A stretch of 64,000 nt of DNA from Bacillota bacterium. Its GTDB lineage: Bacteria > Bacillota > SHA-98 > UBA4971. Position numbers and translations under genes: made by a program. The stretch covers positions 62,001-126,000 of the forward strand of contig JACIXY010000004.1 of the NCBI GenBank assembly GCA_014360195.1, written 5' to 3'. Shown one piece after another: positions 7,674 to 16,477 of the stretch (positions are counted from its first letter, which is position 1; every line of letters starts with the position of its first letter). The notes beneath the pieces were generated by a model that did no database searches, was not told the DNA's origin, and was given only the letters and a program-made list of their open reading frames with translations.

Positions 7674-9053
7674 TCACGCCTTCGCCAGTTTCCACTTGCC
7701 GCTACGGAACCGGAACATTATGATCGCGGAACGCACTATCTGGTCAACGGCCATTGCGATCCATGCGCCGACGAGTTCCATATCAAAGACCACTGCAAGC
7801 ACATATCCCAGCGCGACCCTAAATCCCCAGATCCCGATGGCCGTGGAATATAGCGGCCACTTCGTGTCACCGGCCCCACGGAGCCCGCCGGCCAGGATGA
7901 ACTGGGTGGATTGGGCCGGCTGCACGAACCCGATTATGCGCAGAACAACAGCAGTCTTCGCCACGACTGTGGAATCATTCGAGTACAGCATGGCGATGTG
8001 TCTGCCGAACAGGATGAAAATGACCGCCATGAATCCGGAAACCATCATACCGATGCGGCGCGTCTCAAGCGCCCCCTTCTCCGCGACGTCCGGCCTGCGC
8101 GCGCCCAGGCCCTGGCCCACGAGGGTCGTTGCCGCCACGGCGAACGCCTGGCCGGGCATGAACGAAAGGCTCAAGATGTTCATGGCGATCTGGTGGGAAG
8201 CCACGACGGCTGTTCCGAACCCCGCGACGATTCTGAGGTAGGCAAGCTGCCCGCCCCGAAGGATGAGTTGCTCGATGGCTGCGGGAATGCCGATGTTGAC
8301 GATGCGCCGAATGAGCGGGAAATCGAATCTCACGGGCCCTGTGAGGTGCAGAATGAACCTGCCGCCAGTCACTGCCCGCATGATGAGGACGAACGCGATC
8401 ACCCTCGATATGCTGGTCGAGAGCGCCGCTCCCGCGACGCCCATCCTCGGGAAGCCCAGTTTCCCATATATCAAGAGATAATTGCCGATGACGTTCAGGA
8501 TGTTGCAGAACGTGTTGACCTTCATCGGCGTCTTCGTGTCGCCCGCTCCCCGAAGCGCTGCGGCCACGCTCATGGTCAGAAGCATGAAAATGGCCCCCGC
8601 CGCAACTATTTTCATGTATGCGACACCAAGAGGGATCACCTCCTCCTCGGCGCCCATCAGCACCATCACGTCCCGTGCTAATACAAGCCCCAGCACGCTC
8701 ACGCCTATTCCCATGATGGTCGTGAGCACGAAACTCTGCCTCAGAGCATTGTTGGCTACCGGTCTCTCGCCGGCCCCGATAGCACGAGCGATAACTGCCG
8801 TGGTGCCAACGTTGAGGGCCATGAACACCGCTGTAGCGAAGAACACGGGCTGGTTGGTGAGCCCCACTGCGGCAATGGCTGCGGGCCCTATCCTGCCCAC
8901 CATTATCATGTCCGCCATCCCCACGAGGGTGACCAAGAGCATCTCCACAAGGGCCGGCCCCGCAAGGTCGATCACACGCCGCCTGACCGCCGGGGCGGAG
9001 TCAAGCTGGAAGACAGGCCTCACCCGTAGTTCGACATCTTCCACATCACTCAT
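7674..9053 (-). CDS. MATE family multidrug efflux transporter
   Basis: The 459-residue protein has the twelve membrane helices and internal two-fold repeat of MATE exporters (NorM/DinF-like), which use an H+ or Na+ gradient to expel cationic drugs. Characteristic segments include GPALVEMLLVTLVGMADM, LRGAGDTKTPM in the first half and LRGAGDTKWPLYST at the matching place in the second half. The ATG at 9053 has GAAGGTGAG upstream. A MarR-family gene lies directly upstream on the same strand, 104 bases away, so the pair is probably one transcription unit controlled by that regulator. Confidence 0.92.
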   Translation of the reverse strand: MSDVEDVELRVRPVFQLDSAPAVRRRVIDLAGPALVEMLLVTLVGMADMIMVGRIGPAAIAAVGLTNQPVFFATAVFMALNVGTTAVIARAIGAGERPVANNALRQSFVLTTIMGIGVSVLGLVLARDVMVLMGAEEEVIPLGVAYMKIVAAGAIFMLLTMSVAAALRGAGDTKTPMKVNTFCNILNVIGNYLLIYGKLGFPRMGVAGAALSTSISRVIAFVLIMRAVTGGRFILHLTGPVRFDFPLIRRIVNIGIPAAIEQLILRGGQLAYLRIVAGFGTAVVASHQIAMNILSLSFMPGQAFAVAATTLVGQGLGARRPDVAEKGALETRRIGMMVSGFMAVIFILFGRHIAMLYSNDSTVVAKTAVVLRIIGFVQPAQSTQFILAGGLRGAGDTKWPLYSTAIGIWGFRVALGYVLAVVFDMELVGAWIAMAVDQIVRSAIIMFRFRSGKWKLAKA

Positions 9054-9157
9054 GCCGACTACTCACCTTCATTACATCCGACATTACATCCGACTTTGCC
9101 CGGTGTCGTCGTCGCTCGAAAGAGAAGCCTGCAGGCTATACGGTCTGGGTGTAAGGG

Positions 9158-9637
9158 TCACGGTCCGGGCTGGGATGACAGAAGCGAGTGCACCCTTGCG
9201 AGCAGGTCCCGGAGTGTGGATTGCTCCTCTTCCGTCATCGCCGCAAGCACACGACCCAGGTACCTCCGCCGCCTTTCCCGGACCCTGCTGAGCACCGCTT
9301 TCCCACCACCTGTGATCTTCACACGCACGACTCTCCGGTCGGCCTCGTCACGGACACGCTCAGCGAGGCCCGCCCGCTCCATGCGGTCGATGAGGTCGGT
9401 GACGGTGCTGCAGGTCACGCCCAGCCGCTCGCTTAGCTCACCCATGGTGAGTTCGGCCCCGCAGAGCGCGAGCAGGGCGTGAAACTGGTCCCTCGTGACG
9501 CCGAGATCCGCCAGCTCTGCTCTACCCTGGGTTCGCATGAGGTGCTCTATACGCGCGAGGAGCATCTCCACGTCATCCACGTGAGAAGCCGAATTACTCT
9601 TGCTGCGGGCACTGACGTTGTCGCCAGGAGAACCCAC
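9158..9637 (-). CDS. MarR family transcriptional regulator
   Basis: The 159-residue protein has a winged helix-turn-helix of the MarR type: TMGELSERLGVTCSTVTDLIDRMERAGLAER (read in parts), followed by the wing D-E-A-D-R-R-V-V-R-V-K-I-T, and long dimerisation helices at both ends. MarR proteins usually repress their own operon and release DNA on ligand binding. It starts at a GTG (9637) with AAAGGAGG eight bases upstream. It precedes the MATE exporter, its likely target. Confidence 0.9.
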   Translation of the reverse strand: MGSPGDNVSARSKSNSASHVDDVEMLLARIEHLMRTQGRAELADLGVTRDQFHALLALCGAELTMGELSERLGVTCSTVTDLIDRMERAGLAERVRDEADRRVVRVKITGGGKAVLSRVRERRRRYLGRVLAAMTEEEQSTLRDLLARVHSLLSSQPGP

Positions 9638-9721
9638 CTATGCCGCCTCCTTTCCTCCGCCGAGTCCTCCGTCCCTTATAGTCAATATGTTTCGTGTTCC
9701 GAATCTTACGTGCCACCAAGT

Positions 9722-9750
9722 ATTATATCTCGCATACCTTATCCTGCCAA
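9722..9750 (-). promoter_or_regulatory. Sigma-A promoter for the marR-MATE unit
   Basis: On the minus strand, TTGGCA (9745-9750), 17 bases, then perfect TATAAT (9722-9727). Transcription would start near 9715, about 80 nt upstream of the GTG. Confidence 0.7.
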
Positions 9751-9793
9751 GATCATACCAGGGCAATCTTCTCCAAGACGTGCTGACGTGCTA

Positions 9794-9823
9794 TTGACAT
9801 CTTTGAACCGCAGGAGCTATATT
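9794..9823 (+). promoter_or_regulatory. Sigma-A promoter for the arsR-ATPase unit
   Basis: TTGACA (9794-9799), 18 bases, then TATATT (9818-9823). The expected start is near 9830, inside the palindrome at 9829-9850, so a repressor bound there would block it. Confidence 0.7.
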
Positions 9824-9828
9824 ATGTT

Positions 9829-9850
9829 TGAACAATTGCTTAATTGATCA
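9829..9850. promoter_or_regulatory. Candidate ArsR/CadC-type operator
   Basis: TGA-N-CAATT-N4-AATTG-N-TCA is an imperfect palindrome that covers the predicted start site. AT-rich interrupted palindromes at this place are typical operators of ArsR/SmtB metal sensors, and the adjacent gene encodes one. Confidence 0.55.
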
Positions 9851-9950
9851 GTCCAGTTCTACTCGGTTTTTGCTGTCTTTGCTGTTGAAGTGCCAGCCCC
9901 AGAAGCGGCACGGACCTGGAACGACCGAGGTAGAGCGAGGGGGCAAAAAC

Positions 9951-10301
9951 ATGTGTGCCAACGATGTCTGCGACGTGTTCACGCCTTCGGGCGACAAGGC
10001 CGCCAGGCTCAAAGACAGGCTTCTCGAAGTGGCCGGACTCTCGGAGATATTTAAGGCGCTCGGGGACGAGACCCGCACCAAGATCCTTTACCTTCTGTCC
10101 CTGGAAGAGCTTTGTGTGTGCAACCTCGCCCAGATCCTCGACATCAGCGTTCCTGCGGTATCGCACCACCTGAGACTCCTGCGCGCGCTGCGTCTCGTCA
10201 AGTATCGCCGCGAAGGCAAAACGGTGTGCTACTCTCTGGACGACGAACACATTGTGAACATGATCCGCCAGGCCCAGGAACATTTTGCGGAGGACAGGTA
10301 G
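9951..10301 (+). CDS. ArsR/SmtB family metal sensor, CadC-like
   Basis: The 116-residue protein is a winged-helix repressor of the ArsR/SmtB family. It has ELCVCNLA on the helix before the recognition helix, matching the ELCVCDL metal box of CadC and relatives, and extra cysteines at positions 2 and 7, as in the alpha3N site that binds Cd, Pb or Zn. The recognition region reads ISVPAVSHHLRLLRALRLV. The ATG at 9951 has GAGGGGG upstream. It lies 65 bases before a P1B-type ATPase gene, and release of the repressor by metal would switch both on. Confidence 0.9.
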   Translation: MCANDVCDVFTPSGDKAARLKDRLLEVAGLSEIFKALGDETRTKILYLLSLEELCVCNLAQILDISVPAVSHHLRLLRALRLVKYRREGKTVCYSLDDEHIVNMIRQAQEHFAEDR

Positions 10302-10366
10302 CGACAGGTAGCGAGCCGGCGCGGGAAACTGCTTGCCCCCATCTACCGTGAGGAGGAGAGAATAGG

Positions 10367-12454
10367 ATGGACGCATCAGACAGGACATGCCGCGCATGCC
10401 ACGCGCCCGCCGCACCCGAGACGCGTAAGTCCGGCCCCGAGTTCGGCCGCGACCGCAACCACCGCGAGCACGAGCACGAGCACGAGCAGGAGCACGAGGA
10501 GGATCAGGATCAGGAGCAGGAGCAGGAGCAGGAGACTGCAGAGCTTGGGGAAAGCGCAGGCGGCGTAAGAAGGCAGCTTGCGATGATTGTGCCGGCAGGG
10601 GCGCTCTTCATCACCGGCCTCGTGACCGAGCAGGCCCTTCACCACAGTGTGTACCGCGTCATCGAGTACCCCATCTTTCTCTCCGCATACTTCCTCGTCG
10701 GCGGAAAGGTGGTCCGCTCCGCTGTGCGGAACCTCGTGCGGGGCGAGCTGTTCGACGAGGCGTTCCTCATGACCGTCGCAACCCTCGGAGCCATTCTCAT
10801 CCACCAATTGCCCGAGGCCGTCGCCGTCATGCTCTTCTACGCTGTCGGCGAGCTTTTCCAGGATGCCGCGGTGGGTCGGTCCCGCCGGGCCATCGGGGCG
10901 CTTCTCGATATCCGTCCCGACGTCGCCAACCTCAAGATCGGCGACAGAGTCGAGATCGTCCGTCTGGAGGACGTCGAGGTCGGCCAGGTTGTGTTGGTGA
11001 GGCCCGGGGAACGCGTCCCCCTCGACGGCGAGGTCATCCAGGGGTCCTCGTTCGTGGACACGTCGGCGCTCACGGGGGAGCCCACACCCCGCAGGGTGAG
11101 ACCTGGCGAGAAGGTGCTCGCTGGCATGGTGAACCAGGGAGGAACGCTCGACGTCCGCGTCCAGCGGAGGTCCGCCGAGTCCGCTGTATCCAGGATCCTG
11201 AACCTCGTGGAGAACGCCGCGGCGCGCAAGGCCCCGACTGAGCAGCTCATAACCAGGTTCGCCCGCTACTACACCCCGGTGGTCACGCTTGCCGCGCTCG
11301 GGGTTGCGCTCATACCGCCCCTCGTCGTGCCCGGCGCCACGCTCGCCACGTGGGTGTATCGCGCTCTGGTGCTGCTGGTCATCTCGTGCCCGTGCGCCCT
11401 CGTCATCTCAATTCCGCTGGGCTACTTCGGCGGCATAGGCGGCGCGTCGCGCCACGGCATCCTGGTGAAAGGGGCGAACTTCCTCGATGCCCTCACCTCG
11501 CTGCACACCGTGGTGTTCGACAAGACCGGGACTCTCACAAAGGGTGTGTTCCGCGTCACTGGGATATCCGTCCGCAACGGCTACTCCAGGGATGAACTGC
11601 TCGAGCTCGCGGCCCTTGCGGAGACGAACTCTGCCCATCCGATAGGAAAGTCTATCCTGGAGGCTTACGGTCGGCCGGTGCGAGCCGACCTTGTGCGGGA
11701 TTACCAGGAGATCTCGGGGCACGGCGTGCGGGCCCTCGTGGACGGCAAGGAGATCATCGCCGGCAACGACCGGCTCATGCACAGGGAAAACATCGACCAT
11801 GACTCGTGCGACCTCGAGGGGACCGTCGTGTATGTGGCGGTGAACAGGGTGTTCGCCGGCTACATCGTGATCTCAGACGAAGTGAAACCGGACGCAGCCG
11901 AGGCTGTGGCGGGTCTCAGAAGGCTCGGAGTCAGAAGGGCGGTCATGCTCACAGGGGACGATGAGGCTGTGGCGAAGGTTGTTGCCGAGCGCACCGGCAT
12001 GGACGCGTATTTCGCCGAGCTGCTCCCGGAAGAAAAGGTGGCGAAGCTCGAAGAGATCGAGTCCGCCATGCCCGGGCTCGACGGGCGGAAGCTTGCGTTC
12101 GTTGGCGACGGCATCAACGATGCGCCTGTGATCGCCCGCGCAGATGTGGGGATCGCCATGGGGGGTCTCGGCAGAGATGCTGCCATCGAGGCTGCGGACG
12201 TCGTGATCATGGACGACATGCCTTCGAGGCTGGTCATGGCGGTTCGTATCGCGCGAAGCACCCGCTCCGCGGTCGTACAGAACATCGCCCTCGCTCTCTC
12301 CGTGAAAGGAGCGTTCATTCTGCTGGGCGCGGTCGGGGTCGCCACCATGTGGGAGGCCGTGTTCGCCGACGTGGGCGTGGCGCTCCTTGCGATCGTGAAT
12401 TCGACGCGAGTCTTGCGCCGGGACTTCGGCAGAGGCGTCCATGCTCCCCGCTGA
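10367..12454 (+). CDS. Heavy-metal P1B-type ATPase (Zn/Cd/Pb class)
   Basis: The 695-residue protein exports divalent metal ions at the cost of ATP. It shows the metal site SCPCALVISIP in the membrane, phosphorylation motif DKTGTLTKG, TGE loop (ALTGEPTP), HP motif (SAHPIGKS) and GDGINDAP. The CPC-ALVISIP environment is the Zn/Cd/Pb class (CadA/ZntA). No HMA metal-binding domain is present. Its place is taken by a short CRAC motif (residues 8-11) and a His/Glu/Gln-rich repeat (about 30-57) encoded by GAGCAC/GAGCAG hexamers at about 10467-10535. It follows the ArsR gene and shares its promoter. The C-terminus is also shorter than in many CadA proteins, so metal buffering may rest on the repeat. 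Confidence 0.93.
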   Translation: MDASDRTCRACHAPAAPETRKSGPEFGRDRNHREHEHEHEQEHEEDQDQEQEQEQETAELGESAGGVRRQLAMIVPAGALFITGLVTEQALHHSVYRVIEYPIFLSAYFLVGGKVVRSAVRNLVRGELFDEAFLMTVATLGAILIHQLPEAVAVMLFYAVGELFQDAAVGRSRRAIGALLDIRPDVANLKIGDRVEIVRLEDVEVGQVVLVRPGERVPLDGEVIQGSSFVDTSALTGEPTPRRVRPGEKVLAGMVNQGGTLDVRVQRRSAESAVSRILNLVENAAARKAPTEQLITRFARYYTPVVTLAALGVALIPPLVVPGATLATWVYRALVLLVISCPCALVISIPLGYFGGIGGASRHGILVKGANFLDALTSLHTVVFDKTGTLTKGVFRVTGISVRNGYSRDELLELAALAETNSAHPIGKSILEAYGRPVRADLVRDYQEISGHGVRALVDGKEIIAGNDRLMHRENIDHDSCDLEGTVVYVAVNRVFAGYIVISDEVKPDAAEAVAGLRRLGVRRAVMLTGDDEAVAKVVAERTGMDAYFAELLPEEKVAKLEEIESAMPGLDGRKLAFVGDGINDAPVIARADVGIAMGGLGRDAAIEAADVVIMDDMPSRLVMAVRIARSTRSAVVQNIALALSVKGAFILLGAVGVATMWEAVFADVGVALLAIVNSTRVLRRDFGRGVHAPR

Positions 12455-12670
12455 CCAAACCGCAGCGTAGTCGCGACTGCTCGCGCGGGTGTTCCGCACG
12501 CCCTTTGCCTCAGAACCACGTTTTCACATCTCTCACCTCTGCCTGGACTCCACAAGTGTTCTCCGCTATGAGAGCAGATCAGCGCTCTGAACAAAGAAGG
12601 GAGTTTTCCTCAGTTGGATGCCCTCATCTGGGGATAATACTCCGGGGGACACCATGAGGAGGTGCCGGTT

Positions 12671-13660
12671 TTGAGAAACCTTGGGTATGTCGTCATCGGA
12701 GTGCTGATCGCTTTTGCGGTAGCGGTTGCAAGGCCAGAAACCCTTGACACCATACTGCAGTCGAGGTTCCTCGGGGAATCCGCGCTGCCGCGCTACAGTG
12801 ACGGCACCGAAAAGCAGAACAGGATGCCTGAGCCGCAGGACCTTGTGAAGCTGTTTCCCAACATCGTGGTGAGACAGTGGACCCCGGCTGTGCCGTCTGT
12901 GGCCATCACGTTCGATGACGGGCCGGATAACACCTACACCCCGAAGATCCTCGATATCCTCGCCAGGTACGGGGTACGGGCTACTTTCTTCCTTATCGGA
13001 CAGGCTGCAGAGAAACATCCAGAGGTAGTTGCGCGCATCGTCAACGAGGGGCACGCCATCGGGAATCACACGTACTTCCACACCAACCTCTCGCGTATGG
13101 CGGCCTGGCAGGTGCTATTGGACCTCCGAAAGGCACAAGCTGTCTTCACGCGGCTTGTTGGGCAGGCGCCCGCGGTCGTGAGGCCGCCGTACGGCGCGCT
13201 CGACCCGCCTGCAGTGGAAGCGATTGGGCAAGAGGGTTTCAAGGTCGTGCTCTGGACCATTGACTCGCTGGACTGGTGGGGACTATCCAAGGAACAGGTC
13301 ATCAAGAACGTCGTGCCTGCGCTCAAGAGCGGGGTGATAGTCCTCCACCACTCATCAGGCGGGCCCGGCGAGGACCTCACAGGAACCCTGGAAGCGCTGC
13401 CGGAGATAATCAGGACCCTAAAGGACCAGGGATACCGGTTTGTGACCGTGCCCGAGGTGCTCGACGAGATCGAGCGCCAACGCAAGGCCCCTAAGAAGCC
13501 TGCCCCTGCGCCTGCTCCGGCCCCGGCTCCGTCGCCCGCCCCGGCCCCGGGGTCTCCCGCTCCGCCGCCGACTCCCTCACCGGTCCAGGCCCCGGCGTCA
13601 CCCCCACCGCTAGCCCCGTCCCCGGGCCCGGGCCCGACACCGGCGGGGCCGCCGTCTTAG
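12671..13660 (+). CDS. Polysaccharide deacetylase with Pro/Ala-rich tail
   Basis: The protein has an N-terminal membrane anchor and a NodB domain with classic motifs TFDDGPD, NHTYFHTNLS, RPPYGALD, DSLDWWG and VLHHSSG, so it is probably an active metal-dependent peptidoglycan or chitooligosaccharide deacetylase outside the membrane. The last 65 residues are a proline/alanine repeat (PAPAPAPAPAPSPAP...), possibly a wall-spanning stalk. I prefer the TTG at 12671 because AGGAGG lies eight bases upstream; the GTG at 12662 overlaps that site. The last 170 bases overlap the 3' end of aspA on the other strand. Confidence 0.85.
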   Translation: MRNLGYVVIGVLIAFAVAVARPETLDTILQSRFLGESALPRYSDGTEKQNRMPEPQDLVKLFPNIVVRQWTPAVPSVAITFDDGPDNTYTPKILDILARYGVRATFFLIGQAAEKHPEVVARIVNEGHAIGNHTYFHTNLSRMAAWQVLLDLRKAQAVFTRLVGQAPAVVRPPYGALDPPAVEAIGQEGFKVVLWTIDSLDWWGLSKEQVIKNVVPALKSGVIVLHHSSGGPGEDLTGTLEALPEIIRTLKDQGYRFVTVPEVLDEIERQRKAPKKPAPAPAPAPAPSPAPAPGSPAPPPTPSPVQAPASPPPLAPSPGPGPTPAGPPS

Positions 13661-15167
13661 ACTCCAGCCCACCGGACCCCGGCGTCCCAGCGACCGTCCG
13701 CGCTTCCCTCCTGCCAAAGGATAAGAGTTTCTCCCGAAGTTTTCTCGCCCCGGGGATCCCAGGGCGGGTCATCTGTTCAGGGCTCAGTATGAGGCCAAGT
13801 TCATCCTCAGTCAGAAGGCCTGTTTGCAAGACGAGGTCCCTCACCGGCTTGCCCGACGCCAGAGCTTCCTTGGCTATCGCGGAGACCGTGTCATAGCTCA
13901 GGTAAGGGTTCAGGGCCGTGAGGATGCCCACGTTGTTCTCGACCACGGCCCGGCACCTGTCCTCGTTTGCCGTGATCCCCGTCACGCACCTGTCGACGAA
14001 CATGTTCACGGCGTTCTTGAGTATATCTATGGATTGCAGGAGGTTGAAGACAAGCACAGGCTCGAACACGTTGAGCTCGAGCTGGCCGGCCTGCGCTGCC
14101 AGCATAATGGTCACGTCGTTGCCGATGATCTGGAACGCCGCCTGGTTCACGGCCTCGGCGATGACCGGATTCACCTTGCCTGGCATTATCGACGATCCCG
14201 GCTGGACGGGCGGCAGGTTGATCTCCTTGAGGCCGGCAAACGGGCCGGACGCCAGCAACCTCAGGTCGCTCGCGATCTTCGAGAGCGTGATGGCGCACAT
14301 CTTGATGGAGGACGAAACGTCCGTGAAGAGGTCCACGTTCTGCGTAGCGTCCACGAGGTTCTCCGCAAGACGCAGCGCGTATCCGGTGATATTCTCGAGC
14401 TCCTCTACGACAAGCCTCATGTACTCCGGGTCAGCGTTGAGGCCCGTCCCGACCGCCGTTGCGCCCATGTTGATCGCGAGTAATCCGTCGGCGCTCCGGG
14501 CGATGCGCTCCAGGTCGCGCTTAACCGCCCCGGCGTAGGCGCCGAACTCCTGTCCGAGGGTGATCGGGACAGCGTCCTGCAGGTGCGTCCGCCCCATCTT
14601 GATGACGTCCCTGAACTCCTCGGACTTCTCCCGGAGGGCGTGGACAAGCCTTGTCAGGGCCTTGATCGCCGGGTGTATCTGCTGAAGCATGGCCAGCTTC
14701 GCCGCAGTCGGAAACACGTCGTTCGTGGACTGGGACATGTTCACGTGGTTCAATGGATGGACTATTTCGTACTGGCCCTTTCTGCCTCCCAGGATCTCGA
14801 TGGCGCGGTTCGCCAGCACTTCGTTGACGTTCATGTTCATGGACGTCCCGGCTCCACCCTGTATGACGTCAACTATGAACTGGTCCCGAAGACCGCCGGC
14901 GATGACCTCATCGGCCGCCTGAACGATGGCGCGGGCTATATCCTTCTGAAGGTACCCCATGCGCATGTTGGCGACGGCCGCCGCCTTTTTGACCATCGCA
15001 AAAGAGGTCACCAGCGCAGGATGCATCCGGAGGCCGGTGATCTGGAAGTTCTCAGCGCTGCGCAGGGTCTGGATCCCGTAATATGCGTCCTCCGGGACCT
15101 CGCGTGACCCGAGGAGGTCTTTCTCAAGGCGCGTTTTCGTCCGGACCTGCGACTCTGTCTCTCCCAT
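13491..15167 (-). CDS. aspA: Aspartate ammonia-lyase with low-complexity tail
   Basis: The enzyme of the fumarase/aspartase superfamily converts L-aspartate to fumarate and ammonia. The superfamily signature GSSIMPGKVNP is intact, along with VIQGGAGTSMNMN, HVNMSQSTNDVFPTA and GRTHLQDAVPI, which fit aspartase better than fumarase C. The core ends near KLREKLLSF; beyond it are about 80 Gly/Pro/Ala-rich residues absent from normal aspartases of about 470 residues. That tail is the reverse complement of the Pro/Ala tail of the convergent deacetylase. The ATG at 15167 follows GAGGGG. A run of twelve G lies about 45 bases upstream. Confidence 0.88.
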   Translation of the reverse strand: MGETESQVRTKTRLEKDLLGSREVPEDAYYGIQTLRSAENFQITGLRMHPALVTSFAMVKKAAAVANMRMGYLQKDIARAIVQAADEVIAGGLRDQFIVDVIQGGAGTSMNMNVNEVLANRAIEILGGRKGQYEIVHPLNHVNMSQSTNDVFPTAAKLAMLQQIHPAIKALTRLVHALREKSEEFRDVIKMGRTHLQDAVPITLGQEFGAYAGAVKRDLERIARSADGLLAINMGATAVGTGLNADPEYMRLVVEELENITGYALRLAENLVDATQNVDLFTDVSSSIKMCAITLSKIASDLRLLASGPFAGLKEINLPPVQPGSSIMPGKVNPVIAEAVNQAAFQIIGNDVTIMLAAQAGQLELNVFEPVLVFNLLQSIDILKNAVNMFVDRCVTGITANEDRCRAVVENNVGILTALNPYLSYDTVSAIAKEALASGKPVRDLVLQTGLLTEDELGLILSPEQMTRPGIPGARKLREKLLSFGRREARTVAGTPGSGGLESKTAAPPVSGPGPGTGLAVGVTPGPGPVRESAAERETPGPGRATEPGPEQAQGQAS

Positions 15168-15627
15168 ATCAACACCCCTCATGCGCCACACTTCTTGCCG
15201 TCGGTTGGCCACCCCCCCCCCCCATCTCCGTCTCGCCATCCCTGCCCCCAGGGCGCTCCGCGCTTTGCGCGCAGCCCATTGAGCCCGACAGAGGCCGGGG
15301 CCGGGACCGGGCGCGGGCTCGGAATCGGGTTGGGGCCGGGGCTTGGGATCGGGGGAGAGGACCTGAACGGATGGTCCTCAGCCTATCAGGGCCATTCCGA
15401 TTATACGCCTATCCGCAGGAAAAATGAAGAGCCGATGGAGCGCGGGCGGCGAGCCCCTGCGCAGCGGCATGCAAAAGCCGCAGGCTGCGGCAGGAATTCT
15501 CCAAGCCGCGGAGAATCATGCGACTGTTGCCCGTGCGGCCGGGTGCGCCAGATGTACCCGGAGCCACAGGGGTGCGCCACGCCTAGCTAGGCTTTTCCAG
15601 CAGTCGGAGTGAGGAGGCTAGATCGAC
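15168..15627. other. Gene-free stretch with poly-C run and G-rich tract
   Basis: There is no gene here. A run of twelve C (15212-15223) lies just upstream of aspA; on the aspA strand it is twelve G. At 15295-15360 are many GGG/GGGG blocks on the plus strand (GGGGCCGGGACCGGGCGCGG and similar), capable in principle of G-quadruplex formation. At about 15465-15520 are small GC hairpins (GCCGCAGGCTGCGGC). Confidence 0.6.
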
Positions 15628-16291
15628 GTGGCAAAACATTTCGAACCCATCGGTTCGACACAGGGATACCAGATAGATGCGGGGGGCGTTCTCCTGGAGA
15701 CCGATGGCGCCCGCACGGTGCGTTATCGCCGACTCGCCCCTTGAGCGCATCCTCCTCTTCTACCGCGAGGGGGCTATCGTCCCTTACGGCAGAGAGATGA
15801 ACCACGTTGGAGAGGTCCCTCAGGTGCTGGAGGTCGTCGATGTCTATCCATCGCCCGCCGTCCCGGAGCGCACGTATAGCCTATACGTGGACGACGGCGA
15901 GACCGCGAACTACATGTCGGGCGCGTTCGGGTTCGTGGACATAGCGTACAGGCTGACAGGCGCGGAGGAGCCAGGCGCAGGCTACCCGGTGGAGGCGGCG
16001 GCAGGCCGCGGGAGCGTGGCGAACATCACCGTGGATGCCCGCGACGAGCACTATCCGTGCGCTCTCCCCCTTGGCGTGGTCAGGGTTTGGGGATGCGAGA
16101 CGCGTCCCCTGGAGGTTCTCGCAGGCGGCAAGGTCCTACCCGAGGCCGCGAACGCGTCAGACGTGCTCGGGGGGCAGCGCGGATACTTTATGGACGCCAA
16201 GATGCACCAACTGTACGTGGGTGTTCATGGACCCGCGAAGGATGTGCGGCTTACAGTGGTGTGGCCGACGGCACCTCAGGCCGAAGCATGA
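15628..16291 (+). pseudogene. GH31 glycoside hydrolase, internally deleted remnant
   Basis: A GTG at 15628 with GAGGAGG ten bases upstream opens 38 codons (MAKHFEPIGSTQGYQ... GGVLLETDGARTVRY) that look like the N-terminal strand of a family 31 alpha-glucosidase/xylosidase, then stop at 15744. In the next frame, from about 15735 to 16291, the text reads SPLERILLFYREGAIVPYGREM, the typical post-barrel GH31 segment, followed by a DUF5110-like beta domain (TYSLYVDDGETANYMSG). The catalytic barrel, about 500 residues, is missing and the junction is out of frame. The C-terminal part shows no other stop, so the deletion may be recent. Confidence 0.75.
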
Positions 16292-16345
16292 GGTCGGCAT
16301 CGCCACGCGTGCCGTAGCACCGATTGACATGATGCGAAAACGTCA

Positions 16346-16373
16346 GGAGCCCGACCGTCCGTGGCCGGGCTCC
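16346..16373 (-). terminator. Intrinsic terminator after the small membrane protein gene
   Basis: GGAGCCCG (16346-16353) and CGGGCTCC (16366-16373) form a perfect 8-bp stem. On the minus strand it is followed by TGACGTTTT. It may also stop leftward or rightward readthrough from the GH31 remnant. Confidence 0.6.
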
Positions 16374-16477
16374 CGGTTCTCCATGGAAGCCTCTCCATCT
16401 CTCACGCGCGTGACCTGCTTGCAGTCTCTTACGGTCTTCAACCCCGCGCTGCCGTCTTATCTACACCGCCAGCTGGC

